Origin: Flavobacteriales bacterium | GTDB taxonomy: Bacteria; Bacteroidota; Bacteroidia; Flavobacteriales; PHOS-HE28 | Direction of reading: 5' to 3' | DNA length: 41,260 bases | Assembly (NCBI GenBank): GCA_008016945.1 | Contig: SSGN01000007.1 | Location: forward strand, 1 to 41,260 | The notes under the pieces: generated by a model | What the model saw: the letters and a program-made list of their open reading frames with translations, nothing else | Database searches by the model: none | What the model was told of the DNA's origin: nothing | Shown here: positions 17,687 through 25,711 of the stretch, piece by piece | Layout: the number at the start of each line of letters is the position of its first letter | Numbering within the stretch: position 1 is the stretch's first letter | Program-made: the position numbers and the translations under genes

Positions 17687-18709
17687 ATGTACGACCTGCT
17701 TCGCCCACTGCTGTTCCGCCTTTCACCCGAAAAGGCGCATCGCCTCACGTTCAACCTGCTGGAAATGCCCGGCGCCGCGTTGCTAAGCGGTGGCGCGGAA
17801 CCTCCGAAGGAGGCCGCCGTGGAGGTGATGGGGCTGCGCTTCCCCGGCCCGGTGGGCCTCGCGGCGGGCATGGACAAGGACGCCGAACATGTGGAGGCCC
17901 TGGCACGCATCGGCTTCGGTTTCGTGGAGGTGGGCACGCTGACCCCTCGGGCCCAGCCCGGCAACGATAAGCCCCGCCTGTTCCGGCTGAAACCCGACCG
18001 CGCCTTGATCAACCGCATGGGGTTCAACAACGGTGGCGTGGCGGCGGCCGTGCAACGATTGCGGAAGCGTAAGCCGGGCATCATCGTGGGCGGCAACATC
18101 GGCAAGAACAAGGCGACGCCCAACGAACAAGCGATCGACGACTATGTGGAGTGCTTCGAGGCCCTGCACCCCGTGGTGGATTACTTCGTGGTGAATGTGA
18201 GCAGCCCGAACACGCCAGGGTTGCGAGCCTTGCAGGAGAAGGCCCCCCTGTTGGGTATCCTGAATGAGCTGAAGCGGCGCGATGCGCAGAAGGACGAGCA
18301 TCGCCCGATCCTGCTGAAGATCGCCCCGGACCTCACGCCCGAGCAGTTGGACGATATCGTGGCCGTGGTGCTGGAGAGCGGCATCGCCGGGGTGATCGCG
18401 ACGAACACCACCATCGCGCGCGAGGGACTGAGGACGCCGAAGAGCGAAGTGGACGCCATCGGTGCCGGCGGCCTGAGCGGCGCTCCCGTGCGTCAACGAA
18501 GCACCGAGGTGGTGAGGTACCTGCGCCAGCGGATGCCGCCCCCGATCGTCATCATCGGGGTGGGTGGTATCGACAGCGCCGAGTCCGCCCTGGAGAAGCT
18601 CGATGCCGGTGCCGACCTGGTGCAGGTGTTCTCCGGCTTGGTGTATGAGGGCCCGGCATTGTTGAAGAGGATCAACGAAGCTTTCGTGCAATGGAGAAGC
18701 CGCAAGTGA
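17687..18709 (+). CDS. pyrD: Dihydroorotate dehydrogenase (quinone), class 2
   Basis: Oxidises dihydroorotate to orotate with FMN and passes electrons to the membrane quinone pool; the fourth step of pyrimidine synthesis. At 340 residues it has class 2 length. The N-terminal amphipathic helix for membrane contact (MYDLLRPLLFRLSPEKAHRL) is followed by GPVGLAAGMDKDAE, INRMGFNNGG, VVNVSSPNTPGLR (catalytic Ser region), LKIAPDLT, GVIATNTT, GGLSGAPV and IIGVGGIDS. ATG 17687 is chosen over a GTG at 17660 because it matches the family N-terminus and sits behind a -7 box. Its last 19 nt overlap the start of the HMG-CoA lyase gene, so the two are co-transcribed, although their pathways are unrelated. 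Confidence 0.96.
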   Translation: MYDLLRPLLFRLSPEKAHRLTFNLLEMPGAALLSGGAEPPKEAAVEVMGLRFPGPVGLAAGMDKDAEHVEALARIGFGFVEVGTLTPRAQPGNDKPRLFRLKPDRALINRMGFNNGGVAAAVQRLRKRKPGIIVGGNIGKNKATPNEQAIDDYVECFEALHPVVDYFVVNVSSPNTPGLRALQEKAPLLGILNELKRRDAQKDEHRPILLKIAPDLTPEQLDDIVAVVLESGIAGVIATNTTIAREGLRTPKSEVDAIGAGGLSGAPVRQRSTEVVRYLRQRMPPPIVIIGVGGIDSAESALEKLDAGADLVQVFSGLVYEGPALLKRINEAFVQWRSRK

Positions 18710-19557
18710 AGCTCATCGAATGTCCGCGTGATGCCATGCAGGGTATCATCCCGTTCATTCCCACTGACCTCAAGGTGGAGTACCTGAACAGCCTGCTGCG
18801 CGTGGGTTTCGACACCATCGATATCGGCAGCTTCGTGAGCGCCAAGGCCATTCCGCAGCTGGCCGATACCGCCGAGGTGCTGGCGCGGATAGACCGATCC
18901 GGATCGCGTAGCAAGCTCCTGGTGATCGTGGCGAACGAACGTGGCGCGGAGCAGGCCGCACAACAGGCCGGGGTGACCTACCTGGGCTACCCGTTCAGCA
19001 TCAGCGAGACCTTCCAGCAGCGCAACACCAATACGAGCATCGAGGGCTCGTGGGGGCGCATCGCCCGTATCGCGGAGATCGCGCAGGGGGGCGGGAAGGA
19101 GTTGGTGGTGTATATCAGCATGGCCTTCGGCAACCCGTACGGCGACCCGTGGAACGCGGAGGTGGCCCTGCAGTGGACGGAACGCTTGGTGCGCGAACTG
19201 GGTGTCCGGATCATCGCCCTCAGCGATACCGTGGGCGTGGCCCGGCCGGAGGATATCCATGGGATGTTCGGTGCGCTGATCCCCGCTATGCCGCACGTGG
19301 AGTTCGGTGCGCATCTCCATTGCACCCCCGACAATTGGCCGGTGAAGACACAGGCCGCCTGGGATGCCGGATGCCGCCGATTCGATGGCGCCATCAAAGG
19401 ATTCGGCGGCTGCCCCATGGCCGAGGACGAACTCGTGGGGAACCTGCCCATGGAACGGTTCGTGCGTTCGTTGGAAGAGCGCGGTTTCCGCACCGGGTTG
19501 GATACGTTGCTGCTGGAGCACAGCGTGGCGTTGGCCGCCAAGGTCTTTCCCGGATAG
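18691..19557 (+). CDS. Hydroxymethylglutaryl-CoA lyase
   Basis: A 288-residue TIM-barrel enzyme of the HMGL/DRE-TIM family that splits 3-hydroxy-3-methylglutaryl-CoA into acetyl-CoA and acetoacetate, the last step of leucine breakdown. Visible features: IECPRDAMQGI near the N-terminus (Arg13-Asp14 equivalent of the active-site R-D), FDTIDIGSFVS, ALSDTVGVA, metal ligands in GAHLHCTPDNW, and the lyase signature GFGGCPMAEDELVGN with its catalytic Cys. In the signature, EDELVGN replaces the more common SGNVAT-type residues. Start ATG 18691 overlaps pyrD by 19 nt; a GTG at 18706 (overlapping the pyrD stop as GTGA) is a possible alternative. It ends 2 nt from the convergent metallophosphoesterase gene. 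Confidence 0.92.
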   Translation: MEKPQVKLIECPRDAMQGIIPFIPTDLKVEYLNSLLRVGFDTIDIGSFVSAKAIPQLADTAEVLARIDRSGSRSKLLVIVANERGAEQAAQQAGVTYLGYPFSISETFQQRNTNTSIEGSWGRIARIAEIAQGGGKELVVYISMAFGNPYGDPWNAEVALQWTERLVRELGVRIIALSDTVGVARPEDIHGMFGALIPAMPHVEFGAHLHCTPDNWPVKTQAAWDAGCRRFDGAIKGFGGCPMAEDELVGNLPMERFVRSLEERGFRTGLDTLLLEHSVALAAKVFPG

Positions 19558-19559
19558 GC

Positions 19560-20813
19560 TCAGGCCCGGTGCAGCTCGATCACCGTGATCTCCGGTGGCA
19601 TGCCCACGCGACCCGGGAAGCCGATGAAGCCGAAGCCCCGGTTCACGTACAATTGTTGAGCGCCTTCGCTGTAGAGGCCCGCCCAATGCTTGTACACCCA
19701 CTGCGCCGGGCTGTACACCGCACCGTTCAGTTTCACACCGAACTGTGCGCCGTGGGTGTGCCCGCTCAGGGTGAGGTCGATCCCCGTACCCAGCACCTGA
19801 TCCTCCCAATGGGTGGGGTCGTGGCTCATCAGGATCCGGTAGGGTAGCCGCTCCGAGCCGTACAAGGCCTTGTCCAGGTCGCCGTAGCGTTGGAACCGAC
19901 GCCCCCAGTTCTGTACGCCCAGCAGGCCGATCTCGGCACCACCGCGTTTCAGCACCACGTGCTCGTCCAGGAGCAGTTTGAAGCCCATCTCGCGCTGGAT
20001 ATCCTGCAACTGCGCGAGGTTCGCACGTTTCGCCGAGGCATCCTCCCATTTCACGTAGTCGCTGTAGTCGTGATTGCCGAGGATGCTGTACTTGCCCATG
20101 GTGGCTTGGGCTCCGGCCAGGATCCGTACGAACGGCGAGGCCTCATCGGCATAGTCGTTCACCATGTCGCCGGTGAACAGGATCAGGTCCGGACGTTCCG
20201 CGTTGATCAGGTCCACTCCGTTCTGCACGATGGTGCCATCGCCCCCGAAGCTGCCCAGGTGCATGTCGCTGATCTGCACGATACGGAGGCCATGGAACGC
20301 CTCGGGTAGCTCGGGGCTCTGGATAGCGACCCGGGCCACATTGAACTCCCTGCGGCCCTTGGTCACGCCATAGAGCACACCGGCAAAGGGTACGGTGGCC
20401 ACGATCAGGCCCAACTGGCTCAGGAAGTTGGCACGATCCAACGTTTCACCGGTGCTTACTGGCTGTCCCGTGGGTAACTTGGACCACAGCCACCGCCCCA
20501 GGTGCAGCAGGTCGTCCAACCCGTGGAAGAGTACGATGATCAATTTGGGTAGGAAGAACAGCAGGAACAAGGCCACCAGTGAGAACACGTAGCTGTGGTC
20601 GCGACGTACGTGTGCACCTTGCATGCTCACGAGGGTCCAGACCATCACGCTCATGATACCGATGGAGATGATCCAGTACACGAACCGAACGATCCTGCGC
20701 AGTACGGGTGAGTGGTTGGCCAACGCGGTATTCACACCTTTGTACGCATACAGATCGATCAGGACCAGGATGACCAGGAAGAGGACGAGGTTGCGTACAG
20801 CGGCCGGCGACAT
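19560..20813 (-). CDS. Membrane-anchored metallophosphoesterase
   Basis: A 417-residue protein with four N-terminal transmembrane helices (about 5-22, 32-55, 68-90, 132-150) and a C-terminal calcineurin-like phosphoesterase domain. Metal-binding motifs: DMHLG (VQISDMHLGSF), GDMVND (ILFTGDMVND), GNHDY (SILGNHDYSDY), SHDPTHW and SGHTHGAQFG. This is the YaeI/YkuE-like layout of membrane phosphoesterases, some of which act on lipid-linked phosphates. ATG 20813 is used since the longer frame (to 21008) runs into the divergent T9SS gene and lacks family features. Its ATG shares the four-base CATG with the divergent gene's ATG at 20812. Confidence 0.9.
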   Translation of the reverse strand: MSPAAVRNLVLFLVILVLIDLYAYKGVNTALANHSPVLRRIVRFVYWIISIGIMSVMVWTLVSMQGAHVRRDHSYVFSLVALFLLFFLPKLIIVLFHGLDDLLHLGRWLWSKLPTGQPVSTGETLDRANFLSQLGLIVATVPFAGVLYGVTKGRREFNVARVAIQSPELPEAFHGLRIVQISDMHLGSFGGDGTIVQNGVDLINAERPDLILFTGDMVNDYADEASPFVRILAGAQATMGKYSILGNHDYSDYVKWEDASAKRANLAQLQDIQREMGFKLLLDEHVVLKRGGAEIGLLGVQNWGRRFQRYGDLDKALYGSERLPYRILMSHDPTHWEDQVLGTGIDLTLSGHTHGAQFGVKLNGAVYSPAQWVYKHWAGLYSEGAQQLYVNRGFGFIGFPGRVGMPPEITVIELHRA

Positions 20814-22269
20814 GGTGGCGAAGGTACTGCCCGTGTCGGGGGGGCGTGGAGCGCTGGGGCTCATCGCCACCCTCTTGCTGGTACCGTGCATGGGGCAGTA
20901 CACATGGAAACGGGTGTATGGCGGCGTGGAGCGCGATGTGGCCCGTGCGGTGAAGGCCCTGCCCGATGGCGGGGCGGTGATCTGCGGTTCCACCGGCAGT
21001 TTCGGCACCGCGGGGGGAGACCTCTACTTGATCCGCGTGGACCAGGAGGGGGACCGGACATGGTCGTTGGTGGTGGGAGGGCCCGGTGTGCAGGAAGGAC
21101 GTGCGGTGGTGCTGCTGCCCGATGGCGGCTTCCTGGCGGTGGGGATCACCGACACCGGGGAACACGGCGGGTACGACGGTTATGCGGTCCGGGTGTCGGC
21201 CGAGGGCGCCGTGCTCTGGGAGCGGAGCTATGGTACCGCGGCCTGGGACTTCCTTTCAAGTGGTGACTACGATGGCACGCACCTGGTCCTGGGGGGCACC
21301 ACCTTCGGCATGGACGACCCGGCGGGCGACCTCTTGCTCCTGCGGATGGACCTGATGGGCGAGGTGCTCTGGATGAATGGCTACGGCACCTCCGGCAGTG
21401 ACGATGGCGGCTACGTGCGGGTGCTTTCCACCGGGAGTTACGTGGTGGCCGGTACCACCGGCGACGGTGAGGAGGCCGATGGCCTGGTATGCGCGGTGGG
21501 GGTGGACGGTACGGCGCAGTGGTGCACACGGGTCGAAGAGGCCGGTACCCAGTGGGTCGGCGGTATCGATGTGGATGATCAGGATGCGGTGTTCTTGGCG
21601 GGATACATGTTTGCCGGGGAGGAGCATCGGCGGATGTACCTGGCCAAGGTCTCGGCCACCGGTCAGGTGTTGATGTCACGGGCGGTCTCCAGTGGCGGGG
21701 CCGATTGGGAGGCCCGTACCGTTCGGGCTTTGGCCGATGGTCGGATCTCCGTGGCGGGATACACCGCGGAACATGGGGCTGGCGATCGCGATATCTCCAT
21801 GCTTTTCCTGGATCCCGGTGGTGAATTCCTCAGCGGACCCACCTACGGCGGGGTGCAACGCGATGAGGCTTGGTCCATGGACCTGGCCAACGATGGCGCC
21901 TACTACATAGCCGGTTCCACCCGCTCCTTCGGCCCTGGGGCCGAGTCCTTCTTCGTGATCCGGAGCGATGGCGATACCCTGAATGGCCCAGTGGGCTCGT
22001 ACAGCGATCCGGTCGGTGTGCGGGAAGGAGTTCCCTCCGGTGCGTTCAGGGTCGTGCCTATGCCGCTGGGTGTTGGTGCGATGGCCCAGGTACACGGCGG
22101 TGGTGCGATCTCCCGGGTGGTTTTCCGCGATGTCGTCGGGCGCCGGGTGGCCGAGGTGCGTGCCTCTTCCGGCGAATTCCTTGTGCCGACCTTGGTGCCC
22201 GGGGTGTACACCCTACAGTTGTACGAAGATCTTCGGCTGCGTTCGGCCCAACAGGTGCTCATCGAGTGA
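20812..22269 (+). CDS. T9SS type A sorting domain-containing propeller-like protein
   Basis: A 485-residue secreted protein with signal peptide MVAKVLPVSGGRGALGLIATLLLVPCMGQ. It has about seven repeats of ~50 residues with the theme DGGaVicGstgSFG...gDlyLIRvDqeGd (for example LPDGGFLAVGITDT, LSTGSYVVAGTTGD, LADGRISVAGYTAE), which predict a beta-propeller. The end (RVVPMPLGVGAMAQVHGGG to VPGVYTLQLYEDLRLRSAQQ) is a typical type A T9SS C-terminal domain, so it should be secreted or attached to the surface by the type IX machinery. Ligand unknown. Start codons GTG 20815 and 20830 are alternatives. Its 3' end overlaps the convergent GT39 gene by 11 nt. Confidence 0.85.
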   Translation: MVAKVLPVSGGRGALGLIATLLLVPCMGQYTWKRVYGGVERDVARAVKALPDGGAVICGSTGSFGTAGGDLYLIRVDQEGDRTWSLVVGGPGVQEGRAVVLLPDGGFLAVGITDTGEHGGYDGYAVRVSAEGAVLWERSYGTAAWDFLSSGDYDGTHLVLGGTTFGMDDPAGDLLLLRMDLMGEVLWMNGYGTSGSDDGGYVRVLSTGSYVVAGTTGDGEEADGLVCAVGVDGTAQWCTRVEEAGTQWVGGIDVDDQDAVFLAGYMFAGEEHRRMYLAKVSATGQVLMSRAVSSGGADWEARTVRALADGRISVAGYTAEHGAGDRDISMLFLDPGGEFLSGPTYGGVQRDEAWSMDLANDGAYYIAGSTRSFGPGAESFFVIRSDGDTLNGPVGSYSDPVGVREGVPSGAFRVVPMPLGVGAMAQVHGGGAISRVVFRDVVGRRVAEVRASSGEFLVPTLVPGVYTLQLYEDLRLRSAQQVLIE

Positions 22270-23764
22270 GCTCCCAGAGGTCCCAGTGATCCGTTCCGGT
22301 AAGGTGGCGATGGCCGGTGAGCTCCGGTGTCGGATGGTCGATCACCAGCAGGTGCGTAGCCCCCATGTCGAGCATGCGTCGTACGCTGGGTTCCGGCGCG
22401 GCCGGATATCCGGGGAATGCCCAGCCCATGCGCGCCACGGCCGTGAGCGCACCGTTCGCGCTGCTGTCGCCAAGGACCACCACCCGGGCATCCGTAGGTA
22501 GCCCCATGTGGGCGATCGATCCATGGATCCCGCTCAGGTAGGGCGCCACCCGGGCGTGGTCGCGCGCGGCGCCGGTCGTTCGCCGATGGATCTCGAGCCT
22601 GCCCAGCAGCAGGCTTGCAATGGCCAGCCCACCCCACACCATGGCACTGCCGGTTCGTGCCCAGGGCTTCCGCAGCCACGGGAACATGGCCTTGGTTCCG
22701 AACACCAGCGTCCAGGCGATCGCTGGGAGCAGGGTGAGGAAGTAGTAATCGTGATCGGCGAACTTCCTGAAGAACAGCAGCACGAACGCCGTGGCCGAGG
22801 CCCAGAGCAGCGCCAGCACCGCTCGTTCGTTCTGCGCCAGATGACGCCAACGCAGCAGGAGCAGGAGGCAGAGCACCCCGGCCAGGTGCCACGCCGATGG
22901 ATGCAGGTATTTGGTCCACCAGTAGTCGGTGATCAGGAGCCAGGTGTTCCGCTGTTCGTCCGGTGTCATGGCCCAAACGGGTTCGGCCCAGGTGAGGAAG
23001 TAGTGGGTGCCGTGGTGGCTGTTGTACCAGCGTGCGTAGAGGTGCCATGCCCCCACCAGGGCGATCCCCAGGAGCAGCGCCGAGGCCTTGCCTACGCCCA
23101 GTGGTTCGCGTGGCCGGTTCAGGGTCAGGATCACGGTCCAAGCGATCAGGTGCATCGCCGCGGGGGCTTTGATGGCTCCGGCCAGGGTGAAGAGGACCAG
23201 GGCGGCCCACCGGAACCTCGGCCTGTCCGATACGAGCCCGGGCATCACCAGGCTCCAGCCGCTCAGTACCAGGGCGAACACCAAGGCATCGGGCAGGTGG
23301 TTGAAGGTGTAGTAGGCCAGTACCGGCGAGCCAACGAGGGTAAGGGTGATGGCGTACCCGGTGAACCGTGCCTCGAGCAGCTGGCCCACCGTGCGTGCGA
23401 AGTGGACGAGGGCCAGGAACACCGCGCCCAGGCTCAGCCAACGGATGGCCATGGGCATGGGGCCCGCCGTGCGTTCCAGGCAGGCGATGATCCAGTAGTG
23501 GAGGGGGAACTCACCCGCCGCCGCACCGTGGTCGGGCGCGTTGCGAAGGTCCAACACACCCGGGGCGAAGAGGTTCGCGCCAAACTCGCGGAAATGGACC
23601 ACGAAGGCCATGGAGTCCGTTTGCCGGATGAAGTGGATCCCCGCCGGGCCGACCCATCCCTGCCCAAGGACCACGAACAGCGCCAGGCCGACCACCGTTG
23701 CCGGAAGGCACCACGGCACCAGTCGCCCCCACCGACCTGCCCGATCCAACGCACAACCTTCCAT
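22259..23764 (-). CDS. GT39-like multi-pass glycosyltransferase
   Basis: A 501-residue inner membrane protein with about eleven hydrophobic helices up to residue ~400 and a short soluble tail. The first periplasmic loop has IHFIRQTDSMAFVVHFREFG (~35-54), with the acidic position expected of GT-C (GT39/PMT-like) enzymes, and EFPLHYWIIACLER (~78-91) follows. No close subfamily is recognised, so donor and acceptor are unknown. It is separate in sequence from the GT39 gene at 11.3-13.3 kb. ATG 23764 is preferred over upstream starts because the preceding residues have no membrane character and lie across the promoter region shared with the divergent gene. A GATCTTCG sequence 6 nt upstream is a weak -7 candidate. 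Confidence 0.8.
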   Translation of the reverse strand: MEGCALDRAGRWGRLVPWCLPATVVGLALFVVLGQGWVGPAGIHFIRQTDSMAFVVHFREFGANLFAPGVLDLRNAPDHGAAAGEFPLHYWIIACLERTAGPMPMAIRWLSLGAVFLALVHFARTVGQLLEARFTGYAITLTLVGSPVLAYYTFNHLPDALVFALVLSGWSLVMPGLVSDRPRFRWAALVLFTLAGAIKAPAAMHLIAWTVILTLNRPREPLGVGKASALLLGIALVGAWHLYARWYNSHHGTHYFLTWAEPVWAMTPDEQRNTWLLITDYWWTKYLHPSAWHLAGVLCLLLLLRWRHLAQNERAVLALLWASATAFVLLFFRKFADHDYYFLTLLPAIAWTLVFGTKAMFPWLRKPWARTGSAMVWGGLAIASLLLGRLEIHRRTTGAARDHARVAPYLSGIHGSIAHMGLPTDARVVVLGDSSANGALTAVARMGWAFPGYPAAPEPSVRRMLDMGATHLLVIDHPTPELTGHRHLTGTDHWDLWELTR

Positions 23765-23820
23765 GGCGGCCGAAGATCGGCCATGGCAATGGTCCGTGCG
23801 CATTATTTTCGACGCGGAAA

Positions 23821-23839
23821 GCCTGCCCGGTGGGCAGGC
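23821..23839. repeat. Perfect GC-rich inverted repeat between divergent genes
   Basis: GCCTGCCC-GGT-GGGCAGGC forms an 8-bp perfect stem with a 3-nt loop. It lies in the 88-bp gap between two divergent start codons, 13 nt before the DUF2306-like ATG. No T-run follows on the plus strand. It could be a leader hairpin or a small REP-like element. Confidence 0.6.
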
Positions 23840-23852
23840 GACCCCACGAACG

Positions 23853-24554
23853 ATGGAGGAGCAGATCCTGGGGGGGGTGCGCGGGTTGCACATCGCGGCG
23901 GGCTTCATCGCCTTGGTGGTGGCGCCATTGGCCATGGCCGTGCGCAAAGGCGGCGATGCGCACCGCCGCTGGGGAAAGGTCTATTTCTATGCCATGGCGG
24001 TGGTGGCCGTTACCGCCATCGTGTTGGGGGTATGGCTCAACAATTGGTTCCTGGCCATGTTGGCGGTGTTCAGCTTCCACATGGCCGCCTCGGGCTATCG
24101 TTCGCTGTACCATAAGCGGCTGCACGCCGGGCAGAAACCCAGCACCATGGACCTGGTGGTCCAAGGCACGGCAGGGGTGGTCAACGGGGGGCTCTTCATC
24201 TGGGGCTTCGTTAATTTCATGCTTGGGCACCGCGGCACTGGGACCATCCTCTTCCTGGCGTTCGGCCTCATCGGAAGCCTCCTGGTCTGGCGCAACCTAC
24301 AGCGCTTCTACCAGCGAAGCCACGAGAAGCACGAATGGCTCTTCGGCCACATGGGTGGTTTCCTCGGTGCCTACATCGCTACCGTATCGGCCTTCAGCGT
24401 GGTGAATCTCACCTTCATCCAGCCCGTGTGGCTGCGTTGGCTGTGGCCTACGTTGGTGGGCGCGCCGTTGATCTTCCTCTGGGTGGGCCGTTACCGGAAG
24501 AGGCTTTCGCGCGGGCGTCGGGTGCGCGAGGTGGTGGACGTACGTATCCGATAG
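23853..24554 (+). CDS. DUF2306-like multi-pass membrane protein
   Basis: A 233-residue membrane protein with about seven helices. The start (RGLHIAAGFIALVVAPLAMA, KGGDAHRRWGKVYFYAM) resembles DUF2306, a family with a histidine in the first helix and an H-R-x-x-G motif before the second. Further histidines sit near helix ends (FSFHMAASGYRS, HMGGFLGAY), consistent with heme or metal binding, but no function is established. ATG 23853 is chosen because upstream codons encode no membrane segment and run antisense through the divergent GT39 gene. The GT4 polysaccharide operon begins 62 nt downstream from its own promoter. Confidence 0.72.
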   Translation: MEEQILGGVRGLHIAAGFIALVVAPLAMAVRKGGDAHRRWGKVYFYAMAVVAVTAIVLGVWLNNWFLAMLAVFSFHMAASGYRSLYHKRLHAGQKPSTMDLVVQGTAGVVNGGLFIWGFVNFMLGHRGTGTILFLAFGLIGSLLVWRNLQRFYQRSHEKHEWLFGHMGGFLGAYIATVSAFSVVNLTFIQPVWLRWLWPTLVGAPLIFLWVGRYRKRLSRGRRVREVVDVRIR

Positions 24555-24589
24555 GTCTTTCGCCACCGGGCGACTTCTACGCCGGCTGG

Positions 24590-24597
24590 TACATTTG
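24590..24597 (+). promoter_or_regulatory. -7 promoter box of the polysaccharide operon
   Basis: TACATTTG, exact TAnnTTTG, 19 nt before the GTG at 24617. It supports that start and a separate transcript for the four overlapping genes. Confidence 0.5.
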
Positions 24598-24616
24598 GCC
24601 GCTCTTCCTTGTATCT

Positions 24617-25711
24617 GTGGCTGCTGCGAACCCCTCCCGTACACTGGTGCTCTACACCGAGGTGGCCCCCTATGTACTGGCCTGTCTCGATGCGCTCGTG
24701 GCGCGAACGGGCACCCGGATCGACCTGGTGCGTTGGCCGGTGAACGCCGAAGCGCCGTTCGTCATCGGTGCACATCCGGGCATCACCTTCCACGACCGAC
24801 GTTCGTTCACGGACGAGCAGCTGCTGGCCTTCGCCGAGAAGCTGGCGCCCGATCTGGTGATCGCCAGTGGTTGGGTGGACAAGGGCTACCTGAAGGTGTG
24901 CCGCACCATGCGACGCAACGGCATCACCACCAGCATGAACCTGGATACCGCCTGGCGTGGTGGGCCGCGGCAGTGGCTCTCGGTGGCGCTGGCGCCGTTC
25001 TGGCTCAGGCGCACCTACAGCCACATCTGGGCCACCGGTGAACGCCAGGCCCTGTACGCGCGCAAGCTCGGGCACGACCCCCACAAGGTGCTCACCGGGC
25101 TCTATGCGGCCGATACGGCTCCGTTCGTCGCCGTGTTCACCGGCGCGCGCCGTGCACGGGCCGAACGCTACCCGCATCGGTTCATCCACGTGGCGCGCTA
25201 CATCCCCTCCAAAGGGCAACAGCTCTTGTGCGACGCCTTCGCCGAACTCTGCGAACAGGGGCGCGCAGGCGACTGGGAGCTCCACCTGGTGGGCACGGGC
25301 GAGCTGTTCGATCAGGTGCGCCAAAGTCCCGCAGGGCGACATCCGCGGATCGTACACCGGGGCTTCGTCCAGGCTGCGGACATCCCCGGTGTGCTGGCCG
25401 AGGCCGGAGCCTCCGTGCTCCCCAGCCTCTACGAGCCTTGGGGCGTGGTGGTGCAGGAGCATGCGTGCATGGGGCTGCCCTTGCTGCTGAGCGATGCCGT
25501 GGGGGCGGGCGAACGGTTCCTCGAGGTGCCCGCCAATGGCCACCGGCATCGGGCAGGCGATAAGGCCGATCTACAACGCGGCTTGCTCAGGATCATCGAG
25601 GCCAGCGACGCCGACCTGCTCCGCATGGGCGACCGCTCGGCGCAACTCGGTGCCTCGTGGACCCCGGATGATTGGGCCGCGTTGGCCGAAAGAACACTGC
25701 TCAAGCGATGA
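24617..25711 (+). CDS. Glycosyltransferase family 4 protein
   Basis: A 364-residue GT-B enzyme that should transfer an activated sugar in the cytosol during surface polysaccharide synthesis. The C-terminal GT4 domain shows FIHVARYIPSKGQQLL, ELHLVGTGELFDQV and the retaining-enzyme E-x7-E motif in LYEPWGVVVQEH (~263-274). The GTG at 24617 is chosen: no ATG lies near, the sequence RTLVLYTEVAPY fits a Rossmann first strand, and a -7 box is 19 nt upstream. A frame extension to 24335 overlaps the DUF2306-like gene and is a shadow. The stop overlaps the next gene's ATG (ATGA), so four genes form one operon. Confidence 0.88.
   Translation: MAAANPSRTLVLYTEVAPYVLACLDALVARTGTRIDLVRWPVNAEAPFVIGAHPGITFHDRRSFTDEQLLAFAEKLAPDLVIASGWVDKGYLKVCRTMRRNGITTSMNLDTAWRGGPRQWLSVALAPFWLRRTYSHIWATGERQALYARKLGHDPHKVLTGLYAADTAPFVAVFTGARRARAERYPHRFIHVARYIPSKGQQLLCDAFAELCEQGRAGDWELHLVGTGELFDQVRQSPAGRHPRIVHRGFVQAADIPGVLAEAGASVLPSLYEPWGVVVQEHACMGLPLLLSDAVGAGERFLEVPANGHRHRAGDKADLQRGLLRIIEASDADLLRMGDRSAQLGASWTPDDWAALAERTLLKR

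Noticed and set aside
23821..23839. Hairpin considered as a terminator
   Set aside because: It lies between two divergent start codons, so no gene ends there, and no T-run follows on the plus strand.
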